Shown: positions 25,173 to 34,121 of the stretch, piece by piece
How the letters are laid out: each line of letters starts with the position of its first letter
Numbering within the stretch: position 1 is the first letter of the stretch
Source of the DNA: Mucilaginibacter myungsuensis
Lineage (GTDB): Bacteria > Bacteroidota > Bacteroidia > Sphingobacteriales > Sphingobacteriaceae
Length of the DNA: 64,000 nucleotides
Assembly (NCBI RefSeq): GCF_015222005.1
Contig: NZ_JADFFL010000006.1
Span: 266,899 to 330,898, forward strand
Reading direction: 5' to 3'
Translations under genes and position numbers: made by a program
Notes under the pieces: model-generated
Databases searched by the model: none
The model's input: the letters and a program-made list of their open reading frames with translations, nothing else
What the model was told of the DNA's origin: nothing

Positions 25173-25778
25173 ATGAAGGCAGCGTATACCAAACCTTTCA
25201 TAGTAGCCGCTATCATTATTATTATCGACCAGGTCATTAAGACCTGGGTGCGCACGCATATGAATATAAACGAAGATATCCCGATCTTTGGTGATCGTGG
25301 TATGCTGCATTATACCGAGAACAACGGTATGGCCTTTGGCTGGGAATTAGGCGGGGTTGGTGGTAAGTTAGCCTTGACTATTTTCAGGATCATCGCGGTG
25401 GCCGGCATAGGTTATGGTGTGGTTTACCTGATCAAGCATAAATATCACCGCGGGTTGGTGATGAATGTGGCTCTGATATTTGCCGGAGCCGTAGGTAACA
25501 TTATCGACTCGACATTTTACGGCATCATTTACCAGAACGAACCCCTTTTCCAAGGCCGTGTGGTAGATATGTTCTATTTCCCTATCATTAAAGGCCACTA
25601 CCCTGATTGGTTCCCGTTTTGGAAAGGCGAGTATTTTGAGTTCTTCCAGCCGGTATTCAATTTTGCCGATGCGGCTATTTCGGTAGGTGTTATCGCAATA
25701 CTGATCTGGCAGAAACGTTACTTTAAACAAGAGACCGTTGAGGAGAGCAATCTGAATAGCGAGGTTGTGGAGGAATAA
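25173..25778 (+). CDS. lspA: Lipoprotein signal peptidase (signal peptidase II)
   Basis: A 201-residue inner-membrane aspartic protease that cleaves prolipoprotein signal peptides after lipidation. The catalytic aspartates lie in AGAVGNIIDS and FNFADAAISVG, with four hydrophobic segments. It carries an insert of about 35 residues between the two catalytic motifs (QGRVVDMFYFPIIKGHYPD and on), as in other Bacteroidota LspA. The start codon overlaps nothing but directly follows the preceding TAA. Several lipoproteins in this window (GH76, DUF4142) would be substrates. Confidence 0.95.
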   Translation: MKAAYTKPFIVAAIIIIIDQVIKTWVRTHMNINEDIPIFGDRGMLHYTENNGMAFGWELGGVGGKLALTIFRIIAVAGIGYGVVYLIKHKYHRGLVMNVALIFAGAVGNIIDSTFYGIIYQNEPLFQGRVVDMFYFPIIKGHYPDWFPFWKGEYFEFFQPVFNFADAAISVGVIAILIWQKRYFKQETVEESNLNSEVVEE

Positions 25779-25825
25779 GTAGAAAGTCTTTAGTTCTCGG
25801 TCGAAAGAAAAAAAATATATTACAT

Positions 25826-25860
25826 TGAAGAGCCGCTTAATTGCGGCTTTTCTGTTTTTA
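25826..25860 (+). terminator. Intrinsic terminator of the ileS-lspA operon
   Basis: AAGAGCCGC and GCGGCTTTT form a stem with a 6-base loop, followed by TCTGTTTTT. Confidence 0.85.
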
Positions 25861-26004
25861 TCACTTTGCAGGACGATTTGTTCGATGTCAATTCCTTGAT
25901 CATAATATCATAAATAGTTAACAAAAATAGCGGCATTTTTGGCCGTTCCTGACCCGCTTTTTAGGGTCTGCCTAAACTCTCCCACAGATTTTGTTAACGC
26001 AACT

Positions 26005-27312
26005 ATGAAAAAACAAATATCTATCGCTATACTGGCCTTATTGTTTGCAACAGGGCAGCTTATGGCTCAAACAGCCAAGCACGTAATTTTTGTGACCATC
26101 GACGGCTTTCGTCCCGACTTCTATTTGGAAGACGGCTGGAAAACCCCTAACCTGCGCGCTATGATGAAAGACGGTGCTTATGCTAAAGGCGTCAACAGTG
26201 TATTCCCGTCCATGACCTATCCCTCGCACACCACCATCGTTACCGGCGTGCAGCCTGTTAAGCACGGTGTGCATTACAATAACATGTTCACCCCGAATGG
26301 TGCACCACAGCAACCTTACTGGATGGATAGCTCCATCCATGTGCCCACCATTTGGAAAGCAGCCAAAGCAAAAGGCATGACCGTTGCTTCACTTTATTGG
26401 CCGGTATCTGCCAATTCTCCTTTAGATTATAATATTCCTGATATCGGCGGTTTAGGCGACGGTGTACGGGAGGAATATTCTTTGCCTAAAGGTTTTTACG
26501 CCGAGGTAAAGAAAGAAGTATTTGGCGGTGTAGATAAGATAGATCATGGCAAAAATCAGAACATCGCCAAGATCGCTGCCTACATCATCAAAAGGAGCAA
26601 ACCTGAATTGATGACCATCCACGTATTCTCGGTAGATGGCGCGGCCCACTCGGTAGGCCGTAACGGTGAGCGGGTGCAGGAAGCCGTTGCCGATGCCGAT
26701 GAAGCGGTTGGTATCGTCATCAACGCGCTAAAAGAAGCCGGTATTTACGACAGCACCGTACTCATGATCGGCGGCGACCACGGTTTTTACGACGTTAAAA
26801 AGTCGATATCACCTAACGTATGGTTGAAAGAGGTCGGCCTGATTACCGACCTGAAGACCGGTGATTGGAAAGCACAGTTCAACACCGTAGGCGGCTCTGC
26901 ATACTTGTACTTAAAAGACCCCACCGATAAAGCTACTGTCGATAAAGTGAAAGCCCTATTGGCTGCGCAGTCCGATAGTGTAAAACAATACTTCCGACTG
27001 ATCAGCAAAGAGCAAATGACCAAGGGAGGTTACAATCCCAACGTAGCCTTCGCGCTTACCGCCGAGCACGACGCATCTTTTGGTAATGCAAGCACCGGCG
27101 CGGCATTAAAACCGGGCAAAGGTGGTTCACACGGTCACTTCCCCGATACCAAAAACATCCGCACAGGATTGGTGTTAAGCGGTCCGGGCATCCGTAAAGG
27201 TGCCGTGATAGACGAGATGGACCTGCGCGATATGACACCGATCATCGTCAAACTGCTGGGCATCCCATTTGGTACAGTAGATGGCAAGATACCTGCGGGA
27301 TTGTTGAGATAA
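26005..27312 (+). CDS. Exported nucleotide pyrophosphatase/phosphodiesterase (ENPP-like, alkaline phosphatase superfamily)
   Basis: A 435-residue protein, start ATG 26005, with a signal peptide (ISIAILALLFATGQLMA). Metal-binding and catalytic motifs of the superfamily are in order: VTIDGFRPDF, then the nucleophile region SMTYPSHTTIVTG, then SVDGAAHSVG, GGDHGF and a C-terminal GSHGHFPD. Family members cleave phosphodiester or pyrophosphate bonds in nucleotides or phospholipids outside the cytoplasm. The start at ATG is chosen over an in-frame TTG 66 bases upstream, which would break the signal. Confidence 0.88.
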   Translation: MKKQISIAILALLFATGQLMAQTAKHVIFVTIDGFRPDFYLEDGWKTPNLRAMMKDGAYAKGVNSVFPSMTYPSHTTIVTGVQPVKHGVHYNNMFTPNGAPQQPYWMDSSIHVPTIWKAAKAKGMTVASLYWPVSANSPLDYNIPDIGGLGDGVREEYSLPKGFYAEVKKEVFGGVDKIDHGKNQNIAKIAAYIIKRSKPELMTIHVFSVDGAAHSVGRNGERVQEAVADADEAVGIVINALKEAGIYDSTVLMIGGDHGFYDVKKSISPNVWLKEVGLITDLKTGDWKAQFNTVGGSAYLYLKDPTDKATVDKVKALLAAQSDSVKQYFRLISKEQMTKGGYNPNVAFALTAEHDASFGNASTGAALKPGKGGSHGHFPDTKNIRTGLVLSGPGIRKGAVIDEMDLRDMTPIIVKLLGIPFGTVDGKIPAGLLR

Positions 27313-27336
27313 CAGATCGGAAATATTTACTTAGCG

Positions 27337-27376
27337 GACGGCGCATTTGGATTATTACTGGTGAGCCGTCTTGTTT
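27337..27376 (+). terminator. Terminator of the phosphodiesterase gene
   Basis: GACGGC (27337-27342) pairs with GCCGTC (27365-27370), followed by TTGTTTT. Confidence 0.6.
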
Positions 27377-27392
27377 TATTGTCGGCATTTCT

Positions 27393-27400
27393 TATATTTG
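27393..27400 (+). promoter_or_regulatory. -7 box of the decayed toxin-antitoxin operon
   Basis: TATATTTG, an exact TAnnTTTG, lies 5 bases before the antitoxin ATG at 27406. Confidence 0.45.
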
Positions 27401-27405
27401 ATAGT

Positions 27406-27616
27406 ATGGAAACGCTAACGATACATACTGAGGACGCCGAAAAAATGCAAACGGTGAAAGCTGTATTGAAAGCTTTGGATGTCCAGTTCGAGACTGAGGT
27501 AATACCAATTGCCTTCGCATGTGTTGGAAAGCGTTAAAGTTAGCATAGCGCAATTCGAAAGAGGCGAAACCATTTCTTAAGAAGAATTTAAAGCAAAGCA
27601 TCTTTTCAAAAGATGA
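27406..27616 (+). pseudogene. Broken antitoxin gene of a RelE/ParE-type module
   Basis: The first frame reads METLTIHTEDAEKMQTVKAV and on through KALDVQFE, the usual start of small Bacteroidota antitoxins paired with RelE/ParE toxins. It then runs into an early stop near 27537. The expected C-terminal half (VKVSIAQFERGETIS, stop, EEFKAKHLFK) continues in another frame, with a TAA where a sense codon belongs. So there is at least one frameshift and one nonsense change. The last codon TGA overlaps the toxin ATG as ATGA, the standard arrangement for such pairs. Confidence 0.8.
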
Positions 27617-27907
27617 TCTTTGATATACGCTTTACTCCTGAGGCGGAAGAAACCTATCAGGTTTGATCTGATCAACTTTATTCCAGATGGGGCAAGAAGT
27701 TAGTTAACCAAATGGATACCCGGATATCCAAATGTCTTTGATATCATTTCACACGACCCATACATGTATCCCATCGATCAAGACTCGCTTGATCTTAGAA
27801 AGTGTGTGCTCCACAAAAATTACTCGATGTATTACCGGGTATATCAAAGTTCGATACATATCGTAATGTTTTGGGACAATCGCCAAGATCCGCTATTCGA
27901 TATCTAA
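27613..27907 (+). pseudogene. Broken RelE/ParE-family toxin gene
   Basis: It starts MIFDIRFTPEAEETYQV, then a TGA stop at about 27664. It resumes in frame as SDQLYSRWGKKLVNQMDTR and shifts by one base near 27737, where an extra T follows CTT. It continues DIISHDPYMYP, then RKCVLHKNYSMYYRVYQ, and ends IVMFWDNRQDPLFDI-stop. The ending with W-D-N-R-Q-x-P is typical of RelE/ParE toxins. Net frame offset from start to stop is one base, confirming the frameshift. The module is inactive. Confidence 0.8.
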
Positions 27908-28036
27908 ATTTCTTCTCTGGGCCCTAAAAATAGGGTGAAAACACGGTATAATTCAAGGGTGGGATCGTTGTATTTTTACATCAGATCAGTTACTGAACCG
28001 GAAAGAAATTTTTCCTCAACCTCCTCACCTTTCCTT

Positions 28037-28070
28037 TTGCCGGTCCGTGGTGGCTACTACAGACCGGCAA
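28037..28070 (-). terminator. Hairpin downstream of anmK
   Basis: TTGCCGGTC (28037-28045) pairs with GACCGGCAA (28062-28070). The U-run is weak. Nothing else is visible in 27908-28091. Confidence 0.55.
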
Positions 28071-28091
28071 TTAGGACTGAATCTTTAAAAA

Positions 28092-29282
28092 CTATCCGGG
28101 GAAACTGAATTTACCCATCAATACGGCTGGGTTCCCGCCGATCGTCATCGGTTCACCAACTAAGGCTTCGTTACCTAATAGGGCAAATAATATTGCTTCT
28201 TTAGCATCCGGGTCAACGCCTAAATAATTGCTGTCGCTAATGGTGGCTTGCGGTAGCAGTTTAGTAAGGCCGTCGACTACAAATTTATTCTTCGCACCAC
28301 CACCGCTGATCAGGATGCGGGTCAAGGTCTCGGGTTGGCAATAGGTATTTATAAAGTCGACGATACTTTGCACGGTAAATTGACTTAGCGTGGCGACGAT
28401 ATCCTCTGCAGTTAGGTCAGTTGTGTTGGATGCTTGCCGGGCTTTTTCCAGATAAGCTAAACTGAACAACTCCGGTCCGGTGGTTTTGGGGGCGGGTTGG
28501 GCGAAGAATGATTCTTTAAGTAGGGCGTTCAGCAAGCTTTCATTTACTTGGCCCGATAGCGCGATTTTGGCGTCCTCGTCGTACGGTCTGTTAAAATATT
28601 GGCGGCAGGCAGCATCGATCATGGTATTACCCGGGCCGGTATCGCAACAAATGATCTCGGCGCCGTTAGCAGGCAGGTAAGTGAGGTTAGCGATCCCGCC
28701 GATGTTGAGCAGGATGCGGTTCTCGGTAGGGTGGCTGCCGAAGATCACATCGCCATACAAAGCCAAAGGCGCGCCTTCTCCGCCTGCGGCGATATGTTTT
28801 TGACGGAAATCGCTGATCGTGATGATGCCTGTTTTTACGGCGATGTGGTCGCCGTCTCCGATCTGTAAAGTTGCGTTAGGGTAGTTGGCTTGTCCGTGTA
28901 AACGTTGGGGAGCGTGGTAAATGGTCTGCCCGTGGCTGGCGATGAAGTCTACATCAGCAGGCGCAACATTCCATTGCTGCAAAGCATCTAAGATCAGCTG
29001 TGCATGATAGATACCGATGTAGGCATTTATCATGCACAGCTTTTCCAGGTCAACCTGCTTTTTCGCAAAGAGTTGTATCACTTCGCCTTTAAAGGTATCA
29101 TCATACGCGATCGTGATGAAATGCAGTAAGTCGAATTTCGTTCCCAACCCATGCCTGCTGAAACGACAAAGCGCGATGTCCAGTCCGTCGAGCGATGTAC
29201 CGGACATAAGGCCTATCGCCAAACGTTCTTCTTTTTGGGCGATGGTAAAAAGTTGCTGTAAATTTTTGTTCAATGCAGGCAT
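28092..29282 (-). CDS. anmK: Anhydro-N-acetylmuramic acid kinase
   Basis: A 396-residue cytosolic kinase of the ASKHA fold. It phosphorylates and opens 1,6-anhydro-MurNAc released during peptidoglycan turnover, giving MurNAc-6-phosphate. Motifs are GLMSGTSLDGLD (phosphate loop, about residues 24-35), ASHGQTIYHAP, ISDFRQKHIAAGGEGAPL with the catalytic Asp, LLNIGGIANLT and CCDTGPGNTMIDA. Divergent from nagB, whose product works further down the amino-sugar recycling route, so the two neighbours probably serve one pathway. Confidence 0.93.
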   Translation of the reverse strand: MPALNKNLQQLFTIAQKEERLAIGLMSGTSLDGLDIALCRFSRHGLGTKFDLLHFITIAYDDTFKGEVIQLFAKKQVDLEKLCMINAYIGIYHAQLILDALQQWNVAPADVDFIASHGQTIYHAPQRLHGQANYPNATLQIGDGDHIAVKTGIITISDFRQKHIAAGGEGAPLALYGDVIFGSHPTENRILLNIGGIANLTYLPANGAEIICCDTGPGNTMIDAACRQYFNRPYDEDAKIALSGQVNESLLNALLKESFFAQPAPKTTGPELFSLAYLEKARQASNTTDLTAEDIVATLSQFTVQSIVDFINTYCQPETLTRILISGGGAKNKFVVDGLTKLLPQATISDSNYLGVDPDAKEAILFALLGNEALVGEPMTIGGNPAVLMGKFSFPG

Positions 29283-29352
29283 GTTAAAGGCGAATATACG
29301 GGGGCTTGTGTTAACGTTTAAATTTTATCGGTCCTATTTGGTTGTTAACTGA

Positions 29353-29360
29353 TATATTTG
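29353..29360 (+). promoter_or_regulatory. -7 box upstream of nagB
   Basis: TATATTTG matches TAnnTTTG. The leader of about 130 bases contains a low-complexity run of CTTTGTGCC-like words (29432-29478). Confidence 0.5.
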
Positions 29361-29496
29361 CCGCTCCGAACTTTTAGTAATATTAATACACCAAGGTATG
29401 CGCCGGGGCAGCCATGGAGCACACTGTTCAAAGCAAAACTTTGTGCCCTTTGTGCCAACTCTTTGTGTACTTTGTGGTTAAATTTAAAACCCACCT

Positions 29497-31416
29497 ATGG
29501 CCAGATTAAATTTATTAGAGGAGACCCGGTACGAAAAATTAGCCGTAACCGTATATCCTGATCAGCAGACCGCATCTAAAAAAGTAGCAGCCCGTATTGC
29601 CGATGTCATCCGCGGCAAGCAAGCATCAGGCGAAAAAGCCGTGCTTGGTTTGGCTACCGGTGTAACCCCGATACGTGTTTACAACGAGTTGGTGCGCCTG
29701 CATAAAGAGGAAGGCCTGAGTTTTAAGAACGTCATCACCTTTAATCTGGACGAATACTATCCCATGAAGCCTGACGCGGCCCAAAGCTACGTCACCTTTA
29801 TGTACGAGAATTTGTTCAGCCATATCGATATCGAAAAGGCTAATGTGCATATCCCGGATGGTACGCTTGCCGCCGATGATGTTGCCGAGTGGTGTTTAAA
29901 TTACGAAAAACAGATCGAAGCCCTTGGCGGGTTAGACCTGCAGATATTAGGTATCGGCCGTACCGGTCACATTGGTTTTAACGAGCCGGGTTCGGCACCA
30001 AACTCGGGTACGCGTTTGGTTACCCTGGACGACCTGACCCGCGCCGATGCCGCCCGCGATTTTGGTGGTAAAGCTAATGTGCCAACCAAAGCCATTACTA
30101 TGGGTGTAGGCACGATCTTTAAAGCCCGCGAGATCATCCTGATGGCCTGGAGCAAAAAGAAAGCCCCGATCATCAAGAAAGCCATCGAAGGCGAGATATC
30201 AGGCGAAGTTCCGGCTACTTATCTGCAACTGAGTGATAACGTAGAGTTTGTGCTGGATGAAGATGCCGCATCAGACCTGACCCGTTTTGATACGCCATGG
30301 TTGGTGAAAGACTGCATTTGGGACACGCAGCTGAAAAAGAAAGCAGTGATCTGGTTGGCTTGCGAATTAAAAAAACCGATCTTAAAACTGACCGAAGAGG
30401 ATTACAACACCCATGGCATGGCCCAGTTGGCTGTAGAGCAAGGCCCGGTCTACAATATCAACATCGATATATTTAACCAGATACAACATACCATTACCGG
30501 TTGGCCGGGTGGTAAGCCTGGTGCCGACGATAGTCAGCGCCCTGAGCGGATGGAACCTGCTAAAAAGCGCTCGATCGTTTTTTCGCCACACCCTGATGAT
30601 GATGTGATATCGATGGGCGGTACATTTATTCGCCTGGTAGATCAGGGGCATGATGTGCATGTGGCTTATCAAACATCGGGCAACACCGCGGTTTGGGATG
30701 ATGACGTGTTGCGTTACATGGAGTTCGCTATTGACTTTGAAGGCAGTATCGGTAAAGATAATTCGCAATTGAAGTCGATCTATGATGACATGCGCCAGTT
30801 CATTGAGGCTAAGCAGCCAAATCAGATAGACACCAAAGAGATTCGTGATGTAAAGGGCTTCATCCGCAAGACCGAAGCCATCAGCGGTGCGCGTTATGCA
30901 GGTTTGCAGGATGACCATATCCACTTTATGGCCCTGCCATTTTACGAGACCGGCAAGACACAAAAGAACAGCGTAGGCGAGGAAGACATCCGCCTTACCA
31001 TCGAATTACTACAAAAAGTAAAACCACAACAGATCTTTGCCGCCGGCGATTTTGCAGATCCGCATGGCACGCACGTGGTATGTTTCAATATCATCGTAGC
31101 CGCTTTAGAGCGCCTAAAGGCGACCGAAGATTGGGTAAATGACTGTTGGCTATGGATGTACCGCGGCGCATGGCACGAGTTTGAGACGCATGAGATAGAA
31201 ATGGCCGTACCGCTTTCGCCGCAAGAGGTTGTGCGCAAACGTAACGCCATCTTTAAACATCAGTCGCAAAAAGATCGTCCGGTATTCCCCGGTGATGATG
31301 CTCGCGAGTTTTGGGTACGTGCCGAGGATCGCAATAGGGAGACAGCTAAACGTTATGACGACTTAGGACTTGCCGAGTATGAAGCGATGGAAGCTTTTGT
31401 AAGGTATAAGTTTTAA
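29497..31416 (+). CDS. nagB: Glucosamine-6-phosphate deaminase fused to a PIG-L/LmbE-type deacetylase domain
   Basis: A 639-residue two-domain cytosolic enzyme. Residues about 1-290 are NagB: LATGVTPIRVYNEL, FNLDEYYP (catalytic Asp) and GIGRTGHIGFNEPGS (152-166). In E. coli NagB the position before GH is Asp141; here it is Thr. Residues about 360-639 are PIG-L/LmbE-like: SPHPDDDVISMGGT with zinc motif HPDDD (365-369) and DPHGTH. The fusion would join deacetylation of an N-acetylated amino sugar with deamination to fructose-6-phosphate. This long form is common in Bacteroidota. The deacetylase substrate is not proven by sequence. Confidence 0.9.
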   Translation: MARLNLLEETRYEKLAVTVYPDQQTASKKVAARIADVIRGKQASGEKAVLGLATGVTPIRVYNELVRLHKEEGLSFKNVITFNLDEYYPMKPDAAQSYVTFMYENLFSHIDIEKANVHIPDGTLAADDVAEWCLNYEKQIEALGGLDLQILGIGRTGHIGFNEPGSAPNSGTRLVTLDDLTRADAARDFGGKANVPTKAITMGVGTIFKAREIILMAWSKKKAPIIKKAIEGEISGEVPATYLQLSDNVEFVLDEDAASDLTRFDTPWLVKDCIWDTQLKKKAVIWLACELKKPILKLTEEDYNTHGMAQLAVEQGPVYNINIDIFNQIQHTITGWPGGKPGADDSQRPERMEPAKKRSIVFSPHPDDDVISMGGTFIRLVDQGHDVHVAYQTSGNTAVWDDDVLRYMEFAIDFEGSIGKDNSQLKSIYDDMRQFIEAKQPNQIDTKEIRDVKGFIRKTEAISGARYAGLQDDHIHFMALPFYETGKTQKNSVGEEDIRLTIELLQKVKPQQIFAAGDFADPHGTHVVCFNIIVAALERLKATEDWVNDCWLWMYRGAWHEFETHEIEMAVPLSPQEVVRKRNAIFKHQSQKDRPVFPGDDAREFWVRAEDRNRETAKRYDDLGLAEYEAMEAFVRYKF

Positions 31417-31465
31417 CTCATCGCCGCGTCGCTCATAGAAGCTCCCCTGCGATGACGACGAGCAT

Positions 31466-31510
31466 AATAAATAAGGCCGGAATGATGCTGTCATTCCGGC
31501 CTTATTTATT
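31466..31510. terminator. Strong bidirectional terminator between nagB and rprY-like genes
   Basis: Perfect 20-base arms (31466-31485 and 31491-31510) with a 5-base loop. The arms begin AATAAATAAGGCCGG. A/T-rich outer ends give U-runs in both directions. Confidence 0.9.
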
Positions 31511-31547
31511 ACTCCTTGCGCCGATCTCTCTGCGCCTTGCACTAACC

Positions 31548-32237
31548 CTAATTCACCAGCAATTTATACCCCTTGCCATGCACGTTAATGATCTCTACCT
31601 TAGGGTCATCCTTTAAATACTTACGGATCTTGCTCAGGAAAACGTCCATACTACGGCCGTTAAAATAGTTATCGTCGTGCCAGATATTCAGCAGGGCTTC
31701 CTCGCGGGTCAGGACCTCATTCTTGCGCATGCAGAGCAGGCGTAACAGTTCGGCCTCTTTGGTAGATAGCTTTTGGGTATTACTGCCATCGCTGATCAGC
31801 TGATTGGTCACATCAAAGTTGTATTTACCAATGATGAAGCTGGTTTGCTTTTCCTCTTCTTTTTTTTCAGTGATACTGCGTTTTAATAGAGCGTTTATCC
31901 GCAACAACAGTTCTTCTATCCGGAATGGCTTGGTGATGTAATCATCGCCGCCAAGGTTAAAAGCTTCGGTCTTGTCCTCTATCATCCCCTTAGCCGTAGC
32001 GAAGATGATCGGCACGGTCGGGTTCATCTTGCGAACCTCTTTACCCAGCGTAAAGCCGTCCTTTTTGGGCATCATCACATCCAGTATTAGGAGGTCGTAA
32101 GTTTGCTTGGTGAACTCGCGCAAACCTTCGTCGCCATCTTTACAAAGCACTACATCAAACTTACCTTTTAGTTGCAGGTAGTCCTGCAGTAAAAGGCCTA
32201 AATTGGGGTCGTCCTCAACAAGTAATATTTTCTTCAT
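31548..32237 (-). CDS. rprY: OmpR-family response regulator, RprY-like
   Basis: A 229-residue cytosolic regulator. The receiver domain has acidic pocket VEDD (7-10), phosphoacceptor Asp53 in LILDVMMPKKDG, and Lys in YITKPF near 105. The C-terminal winged helix contains LSTKEAELLRLLC and the ending NVHGKGYKL. The sequence closely follows Bacteroides RprY. It lies 15 bases after the sensor kinase gene, so the pair is one operon. The symbol rests on overall resemblance, including the linker and YFNGRSMDVFLSKIRKYLKDD. Confidence 0.85.
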   Translation of the reverse strand: MKKILLVEDDPNLGLLLQDYLQLKGKFDVVLCKDGDEGLREFTKQTYDLLILDVMMPKKDGFTLGKEVRKMNPTVPIIFATAKGMIEDKTEAFNLGGDDYITKPFRIEELLLRINALLKRSITEKKEEEKQTSFIIGKYNFDVTNQLISDGSNTQKLSTKEAELLRLLCMRKNEVLTREEALLNIWHDDNYFNGRSMDVFLSKIRKYLKDDPKVEIINVHGKGYKLLVN

Positions 32238-32252
32238 TGGTTTGGTGTAGGT

Positions 32253-34022
32253 TTATACAACAGGGAATCTTAACTCAAATTCCGAGCCTTTATCTTTCTC
32301 TGACTTTACGCTGATGGTGCCGTCCAGTCGTTTTACGATCGTGTTTACGTAACTTAAGCCCAGGCCAAAGCCTTTTACATCGTGCAGGTTACCGGTAGGG
32401 ATGCGGTAGAACTGCTCAAAGATACGCGCCTGCTCTTCGCGGCTCATACCAATACCTTTATCGGTCACAGTGATCACCAACGTATTACGGGTGAGCGATG
32501 TAGCCACTTTGATCTGCGGCGACTCTTTGCTATACTTCAACGCGTTATCTATCAGGTTGTAGATCACGTTACTAAAGTGCAGATCGTCAGCATTAACGGT
32601 GCTGTATTGGGCATCCAGTTGCAGGGTAACGTCGGCGTTATATTTCTGCAATTTAAGCTGCATGCTGTCCACAATGGCAGCAATGGTATCGTTCACCTCC
32701 ACCGGTTTAATGTCCAGCTTAAAGTCTTCTTTCTCTATCTTGGCAATGTTTAATACACGTTCAATATGACTGCCTAAACGGGCATTCTCCTCGTAGATCA
32801 TGTTGGCTAAACGGGTAATGCGCTTAGGGTCGGCGGTAACCTCACTGTCTTTCAAAGCCTCGCTGGCGATCATGATGGTCGATACCGGGGTTTTGAACTC
32901 ATGGGTCATGTTGTTGATGAAGTCGGTCTTCATTTCCGATATCTTTTTCTGCTTCAGGATAGAAAAAATGGTGTACCCGAAGCAAAAGATCAGGATCATT
33001 AACAGACCGGCCGATGTACCCAAACTGGCGCCCATATTACCTAAGATCAGCGAGCTTTTTGCAGGGAAAGCCAAACGTAACATACCCGGATCAGTTATCT
33101 CGTTGCGGACAAATATGCGGGTCTCGTAAGGCTTAGTATCGTTTTCGAACTCTGCTTTGGCCAAGCTGGTGTTATTAGCGTTAGAGAAGATCAGCGTATC
33201 ATTAGTGTAAGTTGATACCTCGTAAGTAAAAGGTAGTTCGATACCTTGGTTGCGCAGTTCGAAACGTAATAGCGAATCTATTAGCAATGGGTTGATCCGC
33301 TTCTTTAACGGCGCTTTGCTGGCTTGGAACTCCTCGGTCAGGTCATTAAAAATAGCTCGGCTCTTGGCATCTTCTAATGAGTCCTGCTCCAGTAGCTTTT
33401 TGATAGTGACAAGTTTCTTTTCGCGGCTTTTACGCAGTTGATCGGCATCCCAAAAGGGGTTCTTTTGCTTCACGATTATGGATTGGCGGCCCAGGATGGG
33501 GTCCTCGTAATCATACTTGGCTGTGTCGTACTGCTGCATGTTCTTTTGCTGCATCAGCTCTAAAGGCGTATTTACAATAGCCACCATTTGCTGCTCGTGT
33601 ACGTTGCCATATTCGTCAACTACTTTTTCTACAAATCGCCTAACGGTCAAAGTGCCTTTGCTATCATCAGCCCTAAGTTCTTTGATCAAACGGTCGCGCA
33701 GTTTTTTTAAGCTATCACGAATGATCACCTTACGGTTCACAAAACGCTTTTCGCCGTCGGGGCTATTTAAGTCGATATTTACGGCATGGGCAACAACTTT
33801 GCGTTGCGAATCGAGGTATTTGGCGCGGTTCTTAAAAAATTGCACCTCATCGTGCTTATCCACACGTTCCACAACCTTTTTCATGGCATCGCTCACGCGG
33901 TTATCGAACAGTTGCGATTGCAGTTGATAGGCTTGTGTTAAAAAATAAAGCTGCATGCCCATCACACCCAACAGCGCGAAGCCCATCAGCCCAATGATCA
34001 AACCTATGCTTTTCTTTTTCAT
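32253..34022 (-). CDS. rprX: Sensor histidine kinase, RprX-like
   Basis: A 589-residue inner-membrane kinase. There are two membrane segments (about 5-25 and near 320-345) around a long periplasmic sensor of about 290 residues. Then come the dimerisation box INNMTHEFKTPVSTI (phosphoacceptor His), the N-box NLIDNALKYS, and G-boxes DKGIGM and GFGLGLSYV. The start is ATG 34022; a TTG four codons upstream is less likely. A -7 box TATTTTTG (minus strand, 34036-34043) lies just upstream. It partners with the RprY-like regulator that follows. Confidence 0.87.
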   Translation of the reverse strand: MKKKSIGLIIGLMGFALLGVMGMQLYFLTQAYQLQSQLFDNRVSDAMKKVVERVDKHDEVQFFKNRAKYLDSQRKVVAHAVNIDLNSPDGEKRFVNRKVIIRDSLKKLRDRLIKELRADDSKGTLTVRRFVEKVVDEYGNVHEQQMVAIVNTPLELMQQKNMQQYDTAKYDYEDPILGRQSIIVKQKNPFWDADQLRKSREKKLVTIKKLLEQDSLEDAKSRAIFNDLTEEFQASKAPLKKRINPLLIDSLLRFELRNQGIELPFTYEVSTYTNDTLIFSNANNTSLAKAEFENDTKPYETRIFVRNEITDPGMLRLAFPAKSSLILGNMGASLGTSAGLLMILIFCFGYTIFSILKQKKISEMKTDFINNMTHEFKTPVSTIMIASEALKDSEVTADPKRITRLANMIYEENARLGSHIERVLNIAKIEKEDFKLDIKPVEVNDTIAAIVDSMQLKLQKYNADVTLQLDAQYSTVNADDLHFSNVIYNLIDNALKYSKESPQIKVATSLTRNTLVITVTDKGIGMSREEQARIFEQFYRIPTGNLHDVKGFGLGLSYVNTIVKRLDGTISVKSEKDKGSEFELRFPVV

Positions 34023-34035
34023 ACTATAACTCAAA

Positions 34036-34043
34036 CAAAAATA
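34036..34043 (-). promoter_or_regulatory. -7 box of the rprXY-like operon
   Basis: TATTTTTG on the minus strand matches TAnnTTTG, 13 bases from the ATG. Confidence 0.5.
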
Positions 34044-34121
34044 GCTGTAATTAAACCAAGCCGGGATGCTTTAACATTTTTTAACAGTTATTTTAACATA
34101 ACAGCCTTTTACGTAGCTTAG

